A stretch of 64,000 nucleotides of DNA, from NCBI GenBank assembly GCA_016709445.1, contig JADJMV010000011.1, positions 62,001 to 126,000 of the forward strand, written 5' to 3'. A program made the position numbers and the translations under genes. The notes under the pieces are model-generated. The model worked only from the letters and a program-made list of their open reading frames with translations, searched no databases and had not been told where the DNA came from. Shown here one piece after another: positions 25,821 through 33,673 of the stretch; positions within the stretch are counted from its first letter, which is position 1; every line of letters starts with the position of its first letter. The DNA comes from Phycisphaerales bacterium. GTDB taxonomy: Bacteria; Planctomycetota; Phycisphaerae; Phycisphaerales; UBA1924.

Positions 25821-26821
25821 GTTCCCGCCCGAGCGGCCTTGCCCCCCCGCGTCTGTCGCTCCGCCGCTGAGTCCAGAATGGCGCCGATGAGTTCGTCGTA
25901 CCCGAAGCCGGCGAGCCGGCAGGTGATGGGGAGATCCGAATTGTCGGGATTGAGCCCGGGAAGCGGGTTCAGCTCGATGACCATGGGACGACCATGCTCG
26001 TCGGCCCGGATATCGACCCGTCCGGCGTCTTGGAGACCGAGGCCCCGGTACGCCTGCAGCGCGACTCCCTCGCATGCACGGGCGAACTCGTCGGCGGCGA
26101 GCGTGAGGATGCACACGTCCTCCCAGTCCTGCTTGACGTCGTAGGAGTACACCCTTTCGGCGACAGTCTCTCGCAGGGTGATTTCCATGACCCCGAGCAC
26201 CCGGGCCCGGTCGCCAGTACCGACGATGCTGACGGTCACCTCCCGGCCCGGGAGGTATCGCTCGACCAAAACGGGCTGGCTGAACTGGTCGAGGAGCGTG
26301 CGGCAGCGATCGGCGAGTTGCTCCGGAGTTCGGCAGAGCGATGCGCTGGAAATCCCCTTGCTCGACCCCTCCTGGGCCGGCTTGGCGAAGACCGGAAAGG
26401 CCAGGCCGACGGCCTGGAGATCGCCCAGGACCTTCACGACTTCAAAGTCGGGAGTCGGGATTCCCATATCCCGCAGGGCCCGCTTGCACATGGCCTTGTC
26501 GAGCGTGAGCGCACAGACGAGCGGGTCGGCGAAGGTGTAGGGGACCGCGTAGTAGTCGAGCAGGGCGGGCACCAAAGCCTCCCGTCCGACCCCCCCGAAG
26601 CTCTCGGCGATATTGAAGACCAGGTCCCATCGTTCGCCATCGAGGAGGCGGCGGGCGAGGGCGTCCGCCGAGCCGATCCGGTCGGCCTCATGTCCAAGCC
26701 GACCCATCGCGGCGACGAGGGCGTCGATCGTGTCGGCCGAGTCGAACTCGGCGGCCTCGTCGCGGCTCCAGCCCCGGGCCACGTACTCGTCACGCAGGTC
26801 ATAGGTCAGCCCGACGCGCAT
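25808..26821 (-). CDS. First ATP-grasp ligase, D-Ala-D-Ala ligase-like
   Basis: A 337-residue ATP-grasp protein. N-terminal MRVGLTYDLRDEYVARGWS is followed by DLVFNIAESFGGVGREALVPALLDYYAVPYT, the region where D-Ala-D-Ala ligases carry the substrate glutamate. Next come LDKAMCKRALRDMGIPTPDF, PVFAKPAQEGSSKGI (ATP loop), PVLVERYLPGREVTVSIVG, DAGRVDIRADEHGRPMVIELN and PLPGLNP. All metal and ATP ligands appear present. It differs from Ddl in its long insert (MEITLRETVAERVYSYDVKQ) and its context. It should join a carboxylate to an amine with ATP. It overlaps the ykgJ-like gene by 23 bases, and GAGAGGA precedes the ATG, so it is cotranscribed with kamA. Confidence 0.85.
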   Translation of the reverse strand: MRVGLTYDLRDEYVARGWSRDEAAEFDSADTIDALVAAMGRLGHEADRIGSADALARRLLDGERWDLVFNIAESFGGVGREALVPALLDYYAVPYTFADPLVCALTLDKAMCKRALRDMGIPTPDFEVVKVLGDLQAVGLAFPVFAKPAQEGSSKGISSASLCRTPEQLADRCRTLLDQFSQPVLVERYLPGREVTVSIVGTGDRARVLGVMEITLRETVAERVYSYDVKQDWEDVCILTLAADEFARACEGVALQAYRGLGLQDAGRVDIRADEHGRPMVIELNPLPGLNPDNSDLPITCRLAGFGYDELIGAILDSAAERQTRGGKAARAGTCVS

Positions 26822-27332
26822 CACATTCCTCTCCGGTCTGGAGTTCACGGTAGAGCATCTGCCGCCATCGCTCACCGGCGGCCGGATCCATGCGGAGGAC
26901 CGTGAGCATCGTTGCACCCGGACCGTGCGGGGGAAGAAGAGCTTCCTTGGGGCAGTACTCGTCGTCCAGTCCGGTCATTCCGCGCTCGGTGTACGACCAG
27001 GGGTACAGCCGGCACACGAGCGGGCGGACCTCCTCTGGCAGGGTGCATCCGCTCGATCCGAGAAATGTGCAATCTCCGTCTGGCCGGCGCTGCAGGACGG
27101 TGCGGGTGCCATCGGGGGCGATCGTCCACCGCTTCCAATTCGGATCGTCGGGATCGTCCTGGGCGTACGCCGGTCTCGCGGGGGCCTTCCGCGATGTGAA
27201 ATCGGCGAGCCCGGTATGCCGTGCGATGCGGGCGCGGTCGCCAGCGGTCACGAGGATCTCGGCCGTCTGGCAGCACGTGCGCTGGAGCTTGGCGCAGGTC
27301 GCGCAGGGGTGCTCAGCCTGTTGGGATGCCAC
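26799..27332 (-). CDS. YkgJ-family cysteine-cluster protein
   Basis: A 177-residue protein of the YkgJ type (putative zinc- or iron-chelating). Cysteines occur as CATCAKLQRTCC (residues 10-21), then DGDCTFLGSSGCTLPEEVRPLVCRLYPW and DDEYCP, the usual CxxC...CC...C...C...C set. It starts at GTG 27332, four bases after the kamA stop, with AGGAG within the kamA end acting as ribosome site; a longer frame upstream overlaps kamA and is not needed. Metal binding is the family assumption. Its place between a radical-SAM enzyme and ATP-grasp genes suggests a role in cluster supply or as a maturation partner (inference). Confidence 0.8.
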   Translation of the reverse strand: MASQQAEHPCATCAKLQRTCCQTAEILVTAGDRARIARHTGLADFTSRKAPARPAYAQDDPDDPNWKRWTIAPDGTRTVLQRRPDGDCTFLGSSGCTLPEEVRPLVCRLYPWSYTERGMTGLDDEYCPKEALLPPHGPGATMLTVLRMDPAAGERWRQMLYRELQTGEECDARRADL

Positions 27333-27336
27333 GGCG

Positions 27337-28680
27337 TCACTCCTGCCCGCGCCGGGCGCGAGGGAGCGGGTCCGGATAGCGGAATGTCTGGCCCGCGTAG
27401 TTGCGGATGATGATGTCGTCGCCCTCCCGACCGACGACATACTCGGGCATGAGCGGGATCTTGCCGCCGCCGCCGGGCGCATCGATCACAAACGTCGGCA
27501 CGGCGTAGCCCGTTGTGTGGCCGCGGAGCGCCTCGATGATCTTCAGGCCCGTCTCGACCGGCGTGCGGAAGTGACGCGAGCCCGGGATCGGGTCGCACTG
27601 ATAGATGTAGTACGGTCGCACCCGGATCTTGAGCAGGTTGTGCATCAGGGCCTTCATGACCTCGGGATCGTCGTTGACACCTGCCGTCAGCACGGTCTGG
27701 CTGCCGAGGGGGATCCCCGCGTCTACCAGGCGGCCGCAGGACTGCGCGACCTCCGGGGTCACCTCGCTGGGATGCATGAAGTGGACGCTCATCCAGAGCG
27801 GGTGGTACTTGCGCAGCATGGCGCAGAGGGCCGGCGTGATGCGCTGGGGCAGAACGACCGGGATCTTCGAGCCGATGCGGATGAATTCGATGTGCTCAAT
27901 GGCACGGAGGCGGCTCAGGAGCCATTCCAGCCGCTCGTCCTGCATGGTCAGCGGGTCGCCGCCGGAGATCAGGACATCCCGGACGGAGGGGGTCGCCCGG
28001 AGGTATTCGAGTGCCCGCTCGAACTGCGCGGTGTTGAAGTGGTACTCGCCGGTCTTGCCGACCAACCGCGAGCGGGTGCAGTAGCGGCAGTAGGTGGCAC
28101 AGAAGCTGGTGACCAGAAACAGGACGCGGTCCGGGTAGCGATGGACCAAGCCCGGAACGGGCATGTCGGCGTCTTCGGCGAGGGGGTCTTCGAGTTCGCT
28201 CCGGTCGTGGATGAATTCGTCCCCGACGGGGACCATCGTCCGCCGAATGGGGTCGGACGAGTCCTCGGGATCGATCAGCGAGGCGTAGTACGGCGTGATC
28301 CCGACGGGCAGTCGCTCCCCGAGTTCCGCGACCGTGTGGCGTTCGTCGAACGACAGGGACATCGTCCGCTCCAGTTCCGACTGATCGCGGAGCCGATTGC
28401 GGAGCTGCCACTTCCAGTCGTTCCACTGCGAGTCGGTCGCGGCGGGGAAATACCTCGCGCGGAATCCGGCCGTCCGCGGCCCGACGATGAACGTCTCATG
28501 GCCTGCGAATCCCGGGTCGACCTCGAGAGGACGGCTTGGGGGCGTGACGACGCTCGGCACGCCCCGAGTACCTGGAGGCTCCGAATCGTCGATCTCCTCC
28601 TGGCCAAGGACCGGGAGGGAGATCGCGCCGCTCGACTCGGCGCTCACGACGGGGACCCGCCGAGCTTGATTGGTAGACAT
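27337..28680 (-). CDS. kamA: Lysine 2,3-aminomutase, radical SAM
   Basis: A 447-residue KamA-family enzyme. The radical-SAM cluster is C194-x3-C198-x2-C201 (CATYCRYC). LISGGDPLTM starts near residue 237. The PLP lysine is K407 in APGGGGK. The two acidic residues that bind the epsilon-amine of lysine in the clostridial enzyme correspond to D363 (YIYQCD) and D400 (FVIDAPGG), with the same 37-residue spacing; glutamate mutases have Lys and Asn there. So the product should be beta-lysine (3,6-diaminohexanoate). An N-terminal 60-residue tail is extra. ATG 28680 follows GAGGG. It is the first gene of an operon with YkgJ, two ATP-grasp ligases and a GNAT. EF-P modification (EpmB) is less likely given this context, as no epmA or efp is near. 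Confidence 0.9.
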   Translation of the reverse strand: MSTNQARRVPVVSAESSGAISLPVLGQEEIDDSEPPGTRGVPSVVTPPSRPLEVDPGFAGHETFIVGPRTAGFRARYFPAATDSQWNDWKWQLRNRLRDQSELERTMSLSFDERHTVAELGERLPVGITPYYASLIDPEDSSDPIRRTMVPVGDEFIHDRSELEDPLAEDADMPVPGLVHRYPDRVLFLVTSFCATYCRYCTRSRLVGKTGEYHFNTAQFERALEYLRATPSVRDVLISGGDPLTMQDERLEWLLSRLRAIEHIEFIRIGSKIPVVLPQRITPALCAMLRKYHPLWMSVHFMHPSEVTPEVAQSCGRLVDAGIPLGSQTVLTAGVNDDPEVMKALMHNLLKIRVRPYYIYQCDPIPGSRHFRTPVETGLKIIEALRGHTTGYAVPTFVIDAPGGGGKIPLMPEYVVGREGDDIIIRNYAGQTFRYPDPLPRARRGQE

Positions 28681-28773
28681 TGGTGCCCTCGGCACGCGCC
28701 GTAGACGCTCGGATTGGTGTGGCGGACGATCCACGCCCTGATTCACCCACACCTCGCGGCGACCATGGTCGAA

Positions 28774-28801
28774 AAGATACGCCGGACCCACCCCCTGTCA
28801 A
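28774..28801 (-). promoter_or_regulatory. Promoter of the kamA operon
   Basis: On the minus strand a perfect TTGACA (28801-28796) and TATCTT (28779-28774) are 16 bases apart. Transcription would start near 28767, leaving a leader of about 87 bases before kamA. This is the best promoter match I found in the window. Confidence 0.6.
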
Positions 28802-28809
28802 GTGCGGGG

Positions 28810-28844
28810 ATTCTGGAAGGGCAAGGGTGACAATCCTCCAGAAT
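28810..28844. repeat. Inverted repeat just upstream of the kamA promoter
   Basis: ATTCTGGA (28810-28817) and TCCAGAAT (28837-28844) form a perfect 8-base inverted repeat with a 19-base spacer. It lies nine bases upstream of the kamA -35 box, a position suited to an activator site. It could equally serve the divergent por operon. Confidence 0.5.
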
Positions 28845-29035
28845 TCGCGCCCCAGGTTCCTGCGCCGGTGATTCTGCCTCGCAAGCACCACCGCAACCGA
28901 ATGGGGGTGCCCTCCTGGGAGACAGACGCGCGAGCCGGGTGGTGTGCGTTTTCCGCGCGGACGCGGAGCACACCGCTCGGAACAGGTACGACCGGATGCG
29001 TTGGGCCCGGGCAGACGGGCGATTTCGTCCGTGCG

Positions 29036-29066
29036 CTTGTATTTACGTACAAGTCTATCCTATTAT
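29036..29066 (+). promoter_or_regulatory. Promoter of the por operon with overlapping dyad
   Basis: TTGTAT (29037-29042) and TATTAT (29061-29066) are 18 bases apart, about 38 bases before porG. The -35 lies inside a perfect inverted repeat CTTGTA-N6-TACAAG (29036-29053), a likely operator. The half-sites are similar to but shorter than Rex sites (TTGTGA-N6-TCACAA). This AT-rich patch stands out against the GC-rich surroundings. Confidence 0.55.
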
Positions 29067-29104
29067 CCAATATTTGTGCCGCCGGGGCTCGGAAGGAGGT
29101 CTGG

Positions 29105-29707
29105 ATGTTCCAGGTTCGGATCCACGGACGGGGGGGGCAGGGAGTGGTGACTGCAGCCGAGATGCTGTCGGTCGCGGCCTTTCTGGAGGGGCGGAGCGCC
29201 CAAGCCTTTCCGAGCTTCGGCTCGGAGCGGATGGGCGCACCGGTGATGGCGTTTTGCCGGATTGACACTCGGGAGATCCGGCTTCGGGAGCCGATCGCGG
29301 ACCCGGACGCGCTCATCGTGCAGGACCCGACTCTGCTCTACCAGGCCTCGGTCTTCGAGGGGCTGTCGCCCGAGGGATTCCTCCTGGTCAATTCCGGGCG
29401 TGACCCCGAAAGCCTTGGAATCGGCGAGGTTCTCGCACGGCTCCCCGCCGGGCACATGGTGGCTGTCCCGGCCACCGAGCTCGCGCTGGAGCACGTCGGT
29501 CGGCCGTTGCCTAACGCGGTGCTGCTCGGCGCGTTCTGCGCGCTGACCGGGGCCGTCGGGCTCGAATCTCTCGCCAAGGCGATTCGAGATCGATTCCCGG
29601 GAGACGTTGGGGAGCGGAACGTCGGGGCGGCCAGGGCGGCGTTCGAGTTGGTGGCGAGCAAGGGCTCGGGCATGGAAGGAGCGGCCAGACATGTTCAGAC
29701 AGCTTGA
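29105..29707 (+). CDS. porG: 2-oxoacid (pyruvate):ferredoxin oxidoreductase, gamma subunit
   Basis: A 200-residue gamma subunit. The signature RIHGRGGQGVVTAAEMLSVA is at residues 5-24, followed by AQAFPSFGSERMGAPV, both standard for the POR/KOR gamma domain that contacts CoA. ATG 29105 follows AAGGAGGT at ideal spacing. It is the first of four overlapping genes (porG, porA, porB and a GltD-like gene). The complex decarboxylates a 2-oxoacid, most likely pyruvate, to acyl-CoA and reduces ferredoxin, an oxygen-sensitive alternative to the PDH complex encoded at 2-6 kb. Gene overlap with porA is 17 bases. Confidence 0.92.
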   Translation: MFQVRIHGRGGQGVVTAAEMLSVAAFLEGRSAQAFPSFGSERMGAPVMAFCRIDTREIRLREPIADPDALIVQDPTLLYQASVFEGLSPEGFLLVNSGRDPESLGIGEVLARLPAGHMVAVPATELALEHVGRPLPNAVLLGAFCALTGAVGLESLAKAIRDRFPGDVGERNVGAARAAFELVASKGSGMEGAARHVQTA

Positions 29708-30944
29708 GGGATCGCAGGCGATCGCCGAAACGGTGGCGATGTGCAGGCCGGAGGTCATCTGCGCGTACCCGATTACGCCGCAGACGCACATCGTGGAGGG
29801 GCTGGCGACGCTTGTGAAGAACGGCACACTCTCGCCCTGCGAGTACATCAACGTCGAGAGCGAGTTCGCGGCAATGTCGGTCGCGATCGGGGCTTCCGCG
29901 GCCGGGGCGCGGGCGTATACCGCGACGGCGAGCCAGGGCATCCTGTTCATGGCCGAGGCCGTGTACAACGCTTCGGGGCTTGGCCTGCCGATCGTGATGA
30001 CGGTGGGCAACCGGGCGATCGGGGCGCCGATCAATATCTGGAACGACCACACCGACAGCATGTCGATGCGCGATGCCGGGTGGATCCAGCTTTACGCGGA
30101 GACCAACCAGGAGGCTGCGGACCTGCACATCCTCGCGTTCCGTCTGGCCGAGGAGATCTCGCTTCCGGTGATGGTCTGCGTGGATGGGTTCATCCTGACG
30201 CATGCGTTCGAGCGTGTGGACATGCCGACGCAGGAGCAGATCGACTCGTATCTGCCGCCCTATGCGCCGCGGCAACTCCTCGATGTTGATGAGCCGGTGA
30301 CGATCGGCGCGATGGTGGGCCCCGAGGCGTACACCGAGGTTCGGTACCTCGCCCACCACCGGCAGATGGACGCGTTGGAGCTCATCCCCCGCCTGAGCGC
30401 CGAGTTCCGAGAGACCTTCGGGCGTGATTCCGGCGGGCTCCTGCATACATACCGGACCGAGGACGCCGAGACGGTCGTGGTCTCGCTCGGTTCGGTCAAC
30501 GGCACGATCAAGGATGTGATCGACGAGTTCCGCGACGAGGGCGTCCGGATCGGGGCGATCAGCATCTGCTCGTTCCGGCCGTTCCCGATGGAATCGCTCC
30601 GCGTCGCTCTGGCTGGCGTGCGGCGGGTGGTCACAGTCGAGAAGAGCCTCGCGATCGGCCTCGGGGGCAATGTTGCCCCGGAGGTGCGGGAGGCGCTCGC
30701 GGGGATGGGCATCTCGGTTGCAACGATCATCGCGGGGCTGGGCGGCCGCGCCATCACGAGATCCAGCCTGCGAGGGGTATTCCGCGACGCGGTCGAGGAA
30801 CGGTTGCCCCCGCTGACCTTCCTCGATCTCGATCTGGACCTGGTGCACCGCCAACTGGAGCGTGAGCGGGCCGATCGCCGCTCGGGGCCGGCCGCCGAAT
30901 CCATGCTCAAGGACCTCGGCGCCGTTGCGTCGCGGGTCGGATGA
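29691..30944 (+). CDS. porA: 2-oxoacid (pyruvate):ferredoxin oxidoreductase, alpha subunit
   Basis: A 417-residue alpha subunit. LEGSQAIAETVAMCRPEVIC and AYPITPQTHIVEGLA begin the protein, then NVESEFAAMSVAIGASAAGA and TATASQGILFMAEAVYNASG. These are the pyrimidine-binding features of PorA. LPVMVCVDGFILTHAFERV follows, and the C-terminus has the transketolase-C-like VVSLGSVNGTIKDVIDE. AAGGAG lies nine bases before ATG 29691, within the end of porG. The pyruvate rather than 2-oxoglutarate assignment rests on the TPQTHIVE motif and the separate four-gene layout; it is likely, not certain. Confidence 0.92.
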   Translation: MFRQLEGSQAIAETVAMCRPEVICAYPITPQTHIVEGLATLVKNGTLSPCEYINVESEFAAMSVAIGASAAGARAYTATASQGILFMAEAVYNASGLGLPIVMTVGNRAIGAPINIWNDHTDSMSMRDAGWIQLYAETNQEAADLHILAFRLAEEISLPVMVCVDGFILTHAFERVDMPTQEQIDSYLPPYAPRQLLDVDEPVTIGAMVGPEAYTEVRYLAHHRQMDALELIPRLSAEFRETFGRDSGGLLHTYRTEDAETVVVSLGSVNGTIKDVIDEFRDEGVRIGAISICSFRPFPMESLRVALAGVRRVVTVEKSLAIGLGGNVAPEVREALAGMGISVATIIAGLGGRAITRSSLRGVFRDAVEERLPPLTFLDLDLDLVHRQLERERADRRSGPAAESMLKDLGAVASRVG

Positions 30945-30955
30945 AGGAGCACTCC

Positions 30956-31987
30956 ATGGAAGCTGCAACCAACGGGCAGACTGTCGGCCCGGCCCGCGTC
31001 CGGTTCTACCAGACCGGGACGTTTACCGTCGGCAATCGCCTGCTCGACGTCAGCGTGCAGAGCGTGCAGTCGGACCCACGCCGCAACAACTCCCTCAACT
31101 CCGGCCACCGGGCCTGCCAGGGCTGCGGCGAGGCGCTCGGCGCTCGGTACGCGCTCGACGCGGCCATGCGGGCGACCAAGAACCGCATCGTGGTCGCGAA
31201 CGCGACGGGCTGCCTCGAGGTCTTCTCGACTCCCTACCCGGAATCCTCGTGGCGGGTGCCGTGGCTGCACTCGCTGTTCGGGAACGCCCCGGCGGTGGCG
31301 ACGGGGATCGCGGCGGCGCTCAAGGTCAAGGGCAAGGACGATGTCCGCGTGGTGGCGCAGGGCGGCGACGGCGGCACGGTCGACATCGGCTTTGGGTGCC
31401 TGTCGGGCATGTTCGAGCGCAACGACGACGTGCTGTACATCTGCTACGACAACGAGGCGTACATGAACACGGGGGTGCAACGTTCATCGGCGACGCCCGC
31501 GGGCGCGAAGACGAACACGACACCGGGCGTGGGCGAGGAGCCCGGGAACGTGTTCGGTCAGGGCAAGAGCGTGCCGCTGATCGCCATGGCGCACGGGATC
31601 CCGTATGTCGCCACGGCGTCGGTCGCCGATCTTCGCGATCTCGAGTACAAGGTGCAGAAGGCGATGGGCCTGCACGGGGCGAGGTATATCCACGTGCACG
31701 TGCCGTGCCCGCTCGGGTGGGGCAGCGCGCCGTCGGACACGATCCGGGTTGCACGGCTCGCGATCGAGTCGGGGCTCTTCCCCGTGTTCGAGGCCGAATG
31801 GGGTGAGGTAACCGGTCGACGGCGGATCAGGGACCTTGTGCCGGCGCAGGCCTACCTCGAGGCCCAGGGCCGGTTCCGCCATCTCTTCGGCAAGCACCCG
31901 GATACCCGGCGGATCGCCTGGATCCAGGACATCGCCAACCGGAACATCCGACGATTCGGCCTGCTCGACGAGGGAGTCCAGTCATGA
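30956..31987 (+). CDS. porB: 2-oxoacid (pyruvate):ferredoxin oxidoreductase, beta subunit
   Basis: A 343-residue beta subunit with the thiamine-diphosphate site GGDGGTVDIGFG...YDNEAYMNTG and iron-sulphur cysteines in HRACQGCGEALGAR and NATGCLEVFSTPYP. TNTTPGVGEEPGNVFGQGKS is typical of PorB. ATG 30956 is preferred because AAGGAG is six bases upstream; ATG 30941 overlaps the porA stop and adds only five residues. The stop overlaps the next gene by four bases (ATGA), so translation is coupled. Confidence 0.93.
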   Translation: MEAATNGQTVGPARVRFYQTGTFTVGNRLLDVSVQSVQSDPRRNNSLNSGHRACQGCGEALGARYALDAAMRATKNRIVVANATGCLEVFSTPYPESSWRVPWLHSLFGNAPAVATGIAAALKVKGKDDVRVVAQGGDGGTVDIGFGCLSGMFERNDDVLYICYDNEAYMNTGVQRSSATPAGAKTNTTPGVGEEPGNVFGQGKSVPLIAMAHGIPYVATASVADLRDLEYKVQKAMGLHGARYIHVHVPCPLGWGSAPSDTIRVARLAIESGLFPVFEAEWGEVTGRRRIRDLVPAQAYLEAQGRFRHLFGKHPDTRRIAWIQDIANRNIRRFGLLDEGVQS

Positions 31988-33609
31988 AGAAGCCGTTCGC
32001 TATCACCCTGGATGTCGGCTCGAGCCTCGCGAACAAGACGGGCTCGTGGCGGACCGAGCGTCCGATGTATGTCGACCGCCTGCCTCCGTGCAACGCTTCG
32101 TGCCCCTCGGGGGAGAACATCCAACGCTGGCTCTTCCTTGCTGAGGAGGGCGATTACGAGGGCGCCTGGCGGGAGATCATGGTCAATAACCCGCTGCCGG
32201 CGATCATGGGGCGGGTGTGCTACCACCCTTGCGAGGGTGGGTGCAATCGGGCGCAGCTGGATCATCCGGTTGGGATCCACGCGGTCGAACGATTCCTGGG
32301 GGACGAGGCGATCCGACGCGGCTGGCGGGTGGAGGTCGGGAGCCCGCCGACTGGCAAGCGCGTGCTCATCGTCGGGGCCGGGCCATCGGGTCTGAGCTGC
32401 GCCTACCACCTCGCGAGGATGGGTCACGGCGTGACGATCCTCGAGGCGGGTCCGATGGCCGGCGGGATGATGCGATTCGCCATCCCGAAATACCGGCTGC
32501 CGCGGGAGATCGTTGACGCGGAGATCCAGCGGATCGTGGAGATGGGCGTTGAGATCCGGTTGAACCAGAAGGTGACGGATCTCGAGGCGACTCGGCGTGA
32601 GGGCGGCTACGACGCGGTGTTCCTGGCGGTGGGCGCCCACATCGCCAAGCGGGCCTATCTGCCCGCGGGGGACGCGACCAAGATCCTGGACGCGCTCTCG
32701 CTGCTTCGCGAGGCGGAGCGCGGCGAGCAGGTGCTGCTGGGCCGGCGGGTGCTGATCTACGGCGGGGGCAACACCGCCCTGGACGCGGCACGCTCTGCCA
32801 AGCGCCTCGGGGCCGCCGAGACGATCGTCGTGTACCGGCGGACCCGTGAGCGGATGCCTGCGCACGACGAGGAGGTTCGGGAGGCGCTCGACGAGGGCGT
32901 GATGTTCCGCTGGCTGACGACCATCAAGGGGGAGCAGGGCGGCAGCTTCCAGGTGGAGAAGATGGCGCTGGACGGGGAGGGCCGGCCTCAGCCGACCGGA
33001 GAATTCGACACCATCGAGGCGGACGCCCTCGTGCTTGCCCTCGGGCAGGACGTCGATCTCTCGTTCCTCGGGAGTGTCCCCGGTCTCGCGGTCGAGGACG
33101 GCGTGGTCCGGGTCGGCCGGGACATGATGACCGGATGCCGGGGCGTCTTTGCCGGCGGCGACATGGTGCCCGCCGAGCGCACCGTGACCGTGGCGGTCGG
33201 ACACGGGAAGAAGGCGGCGAGGAACATCGACGCCTTCCTCAGTGACACGACCTACACGGCGCCCGAGAAGCACGAGTTGGCCACATTCGATCGGATCAAC
33301 ACCTGGTACTACGCGGACGCGCCCAGGACGATGCAGGTGACGCTGGAGCGAGCGCGGAGGGAGTCGACATTCGAGGAGGTGGTGCAGGGGCTCGAGGAAA
33401 GCAATGCGCTCTTCGAGGCCCGACGCTGCCTCTCATGCGGCAACTGCTTCGAGTGCGACAATTGCTTCGGCGTGTGCCCCGACAACGCCATCAGCAAGCT
33501 GGGCCGGCACAACCGCTACGGCATCAACTACGACTACTGCAAGGGCTGCGGCCTGTGCGCGGCGGAATGCCCGTGCGGGGCGATCCGCATGGAGCCCGAG
33601 TCGACCTGA
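31984..33609 (+). CDS. GltD-like NAD(P)H/FAD oxidoreductase with C-terminal 4Fe-4S ferredoxin domain (POR delta/diaphorase)
   Basis: A 541-residue fusion. N-terminal cysteines (CNASCPSGENIQRWL, then VCYHPCEGGCNRA) bind Fe-S as in glutamate synthase small subunit. FAD site VLIVGAGPSGLSCAYHL near residue 122. NAD(P) site VLIYGGGNTALDAARSAKRL near residue 255. The C-terminus has two ferredoxin-type cluster motifs, CLSCGNCFECDNCFGVCP and YCKGCGLCAAECPCGAI. It takes the place of the small ferredoxin delta subunit and could pass electrons from POR to NAD(P)+ or back, making the complex reversible with a pyridine nucleotide. It overlaps porB by four bases and is last in the operon. Glutamate synthase is unlikely, as no GltB-type large subunit is present. 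Confidence 0.88.
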   Translation: MKKPFAITLDVGSSLANKTGSWRTERPMYVDRLPPCNASCPSGENIQRWLFLAEEGDYEGAWREIMVNNPLPAIMGRVCYHPCEGGCNRAQLDHPVGIHAVERFLGDEAIRRGWRVEVGSPPTGKRVLIVGAGPSGLSCAYHLARMGHGVTILEAGPMAGGMMRFAIPKYRLPREIVDAEIQRIVEMGVEIRLNQKVTDLEATRREGGYDAVFLAVGAHIAKRAYLPAGDATKILDALSLLREAERGEQVLLGRRVLIYGGGNTALDAARSAKRLGAAETIVVYRRTRERMPAHDEEVREALDEGVMFRWLTTIKGEQGGSFQVEKMALDGEGRPQPTGEFDTIEADALVLALGQDVDLSFLGSVPGLAVEDGVVRVGRDMMTGCRGVFAGGDMVPAERTVTVAVGHGKKAARNIDAFLSDTTYTAPEKHELATFDRINTWYYADAPRTMQVTLERARRESTFEEVVQGLEESNALFEARRCLSCGNCFECDNCFGVCPDNAISKLGRHNRYGINYDYCKGCGLCAAECPCGAIRMEPEST

Positions 33610-33625
33610 GTCGCGGCCGGCGGGC

Positions 33626-33654
33626 TTTGCGGGTCGGGCCGGGAGGTTTATGAT
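33626..33654 (+). promoter_or_regulatory. Possible promoter of the Fur-family gene
   Basis: TTTGCG (33626-33631) and TATGAT (33649-33654) lie 17 bases apart, 20 bases before the ATG. The leader would be very short. Confidence 0.4.
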
Positions 33655-33673
33655 GGGGTGAGGTGTGAGCCCC

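Noticed and set aside
27337..28680. KamA as EpmB (EF-P lysylation pathway)
   Set aside because: No epmA or efp nearby, an operon with ligases and a GNAT, and a long N-terminal extension fit a metabolic aminomutase better.
26890..28704. 604-codon plus-strand frame over kamA
   Set aside because: Shadow of kamA and the YkgJ-like gene, which have diagnostic cysteines.
29037..29053. Rex operator at the por promoter
   Set aside because: The half-sites lack the full TTGTGA element; reported only as an unassigned dyad.
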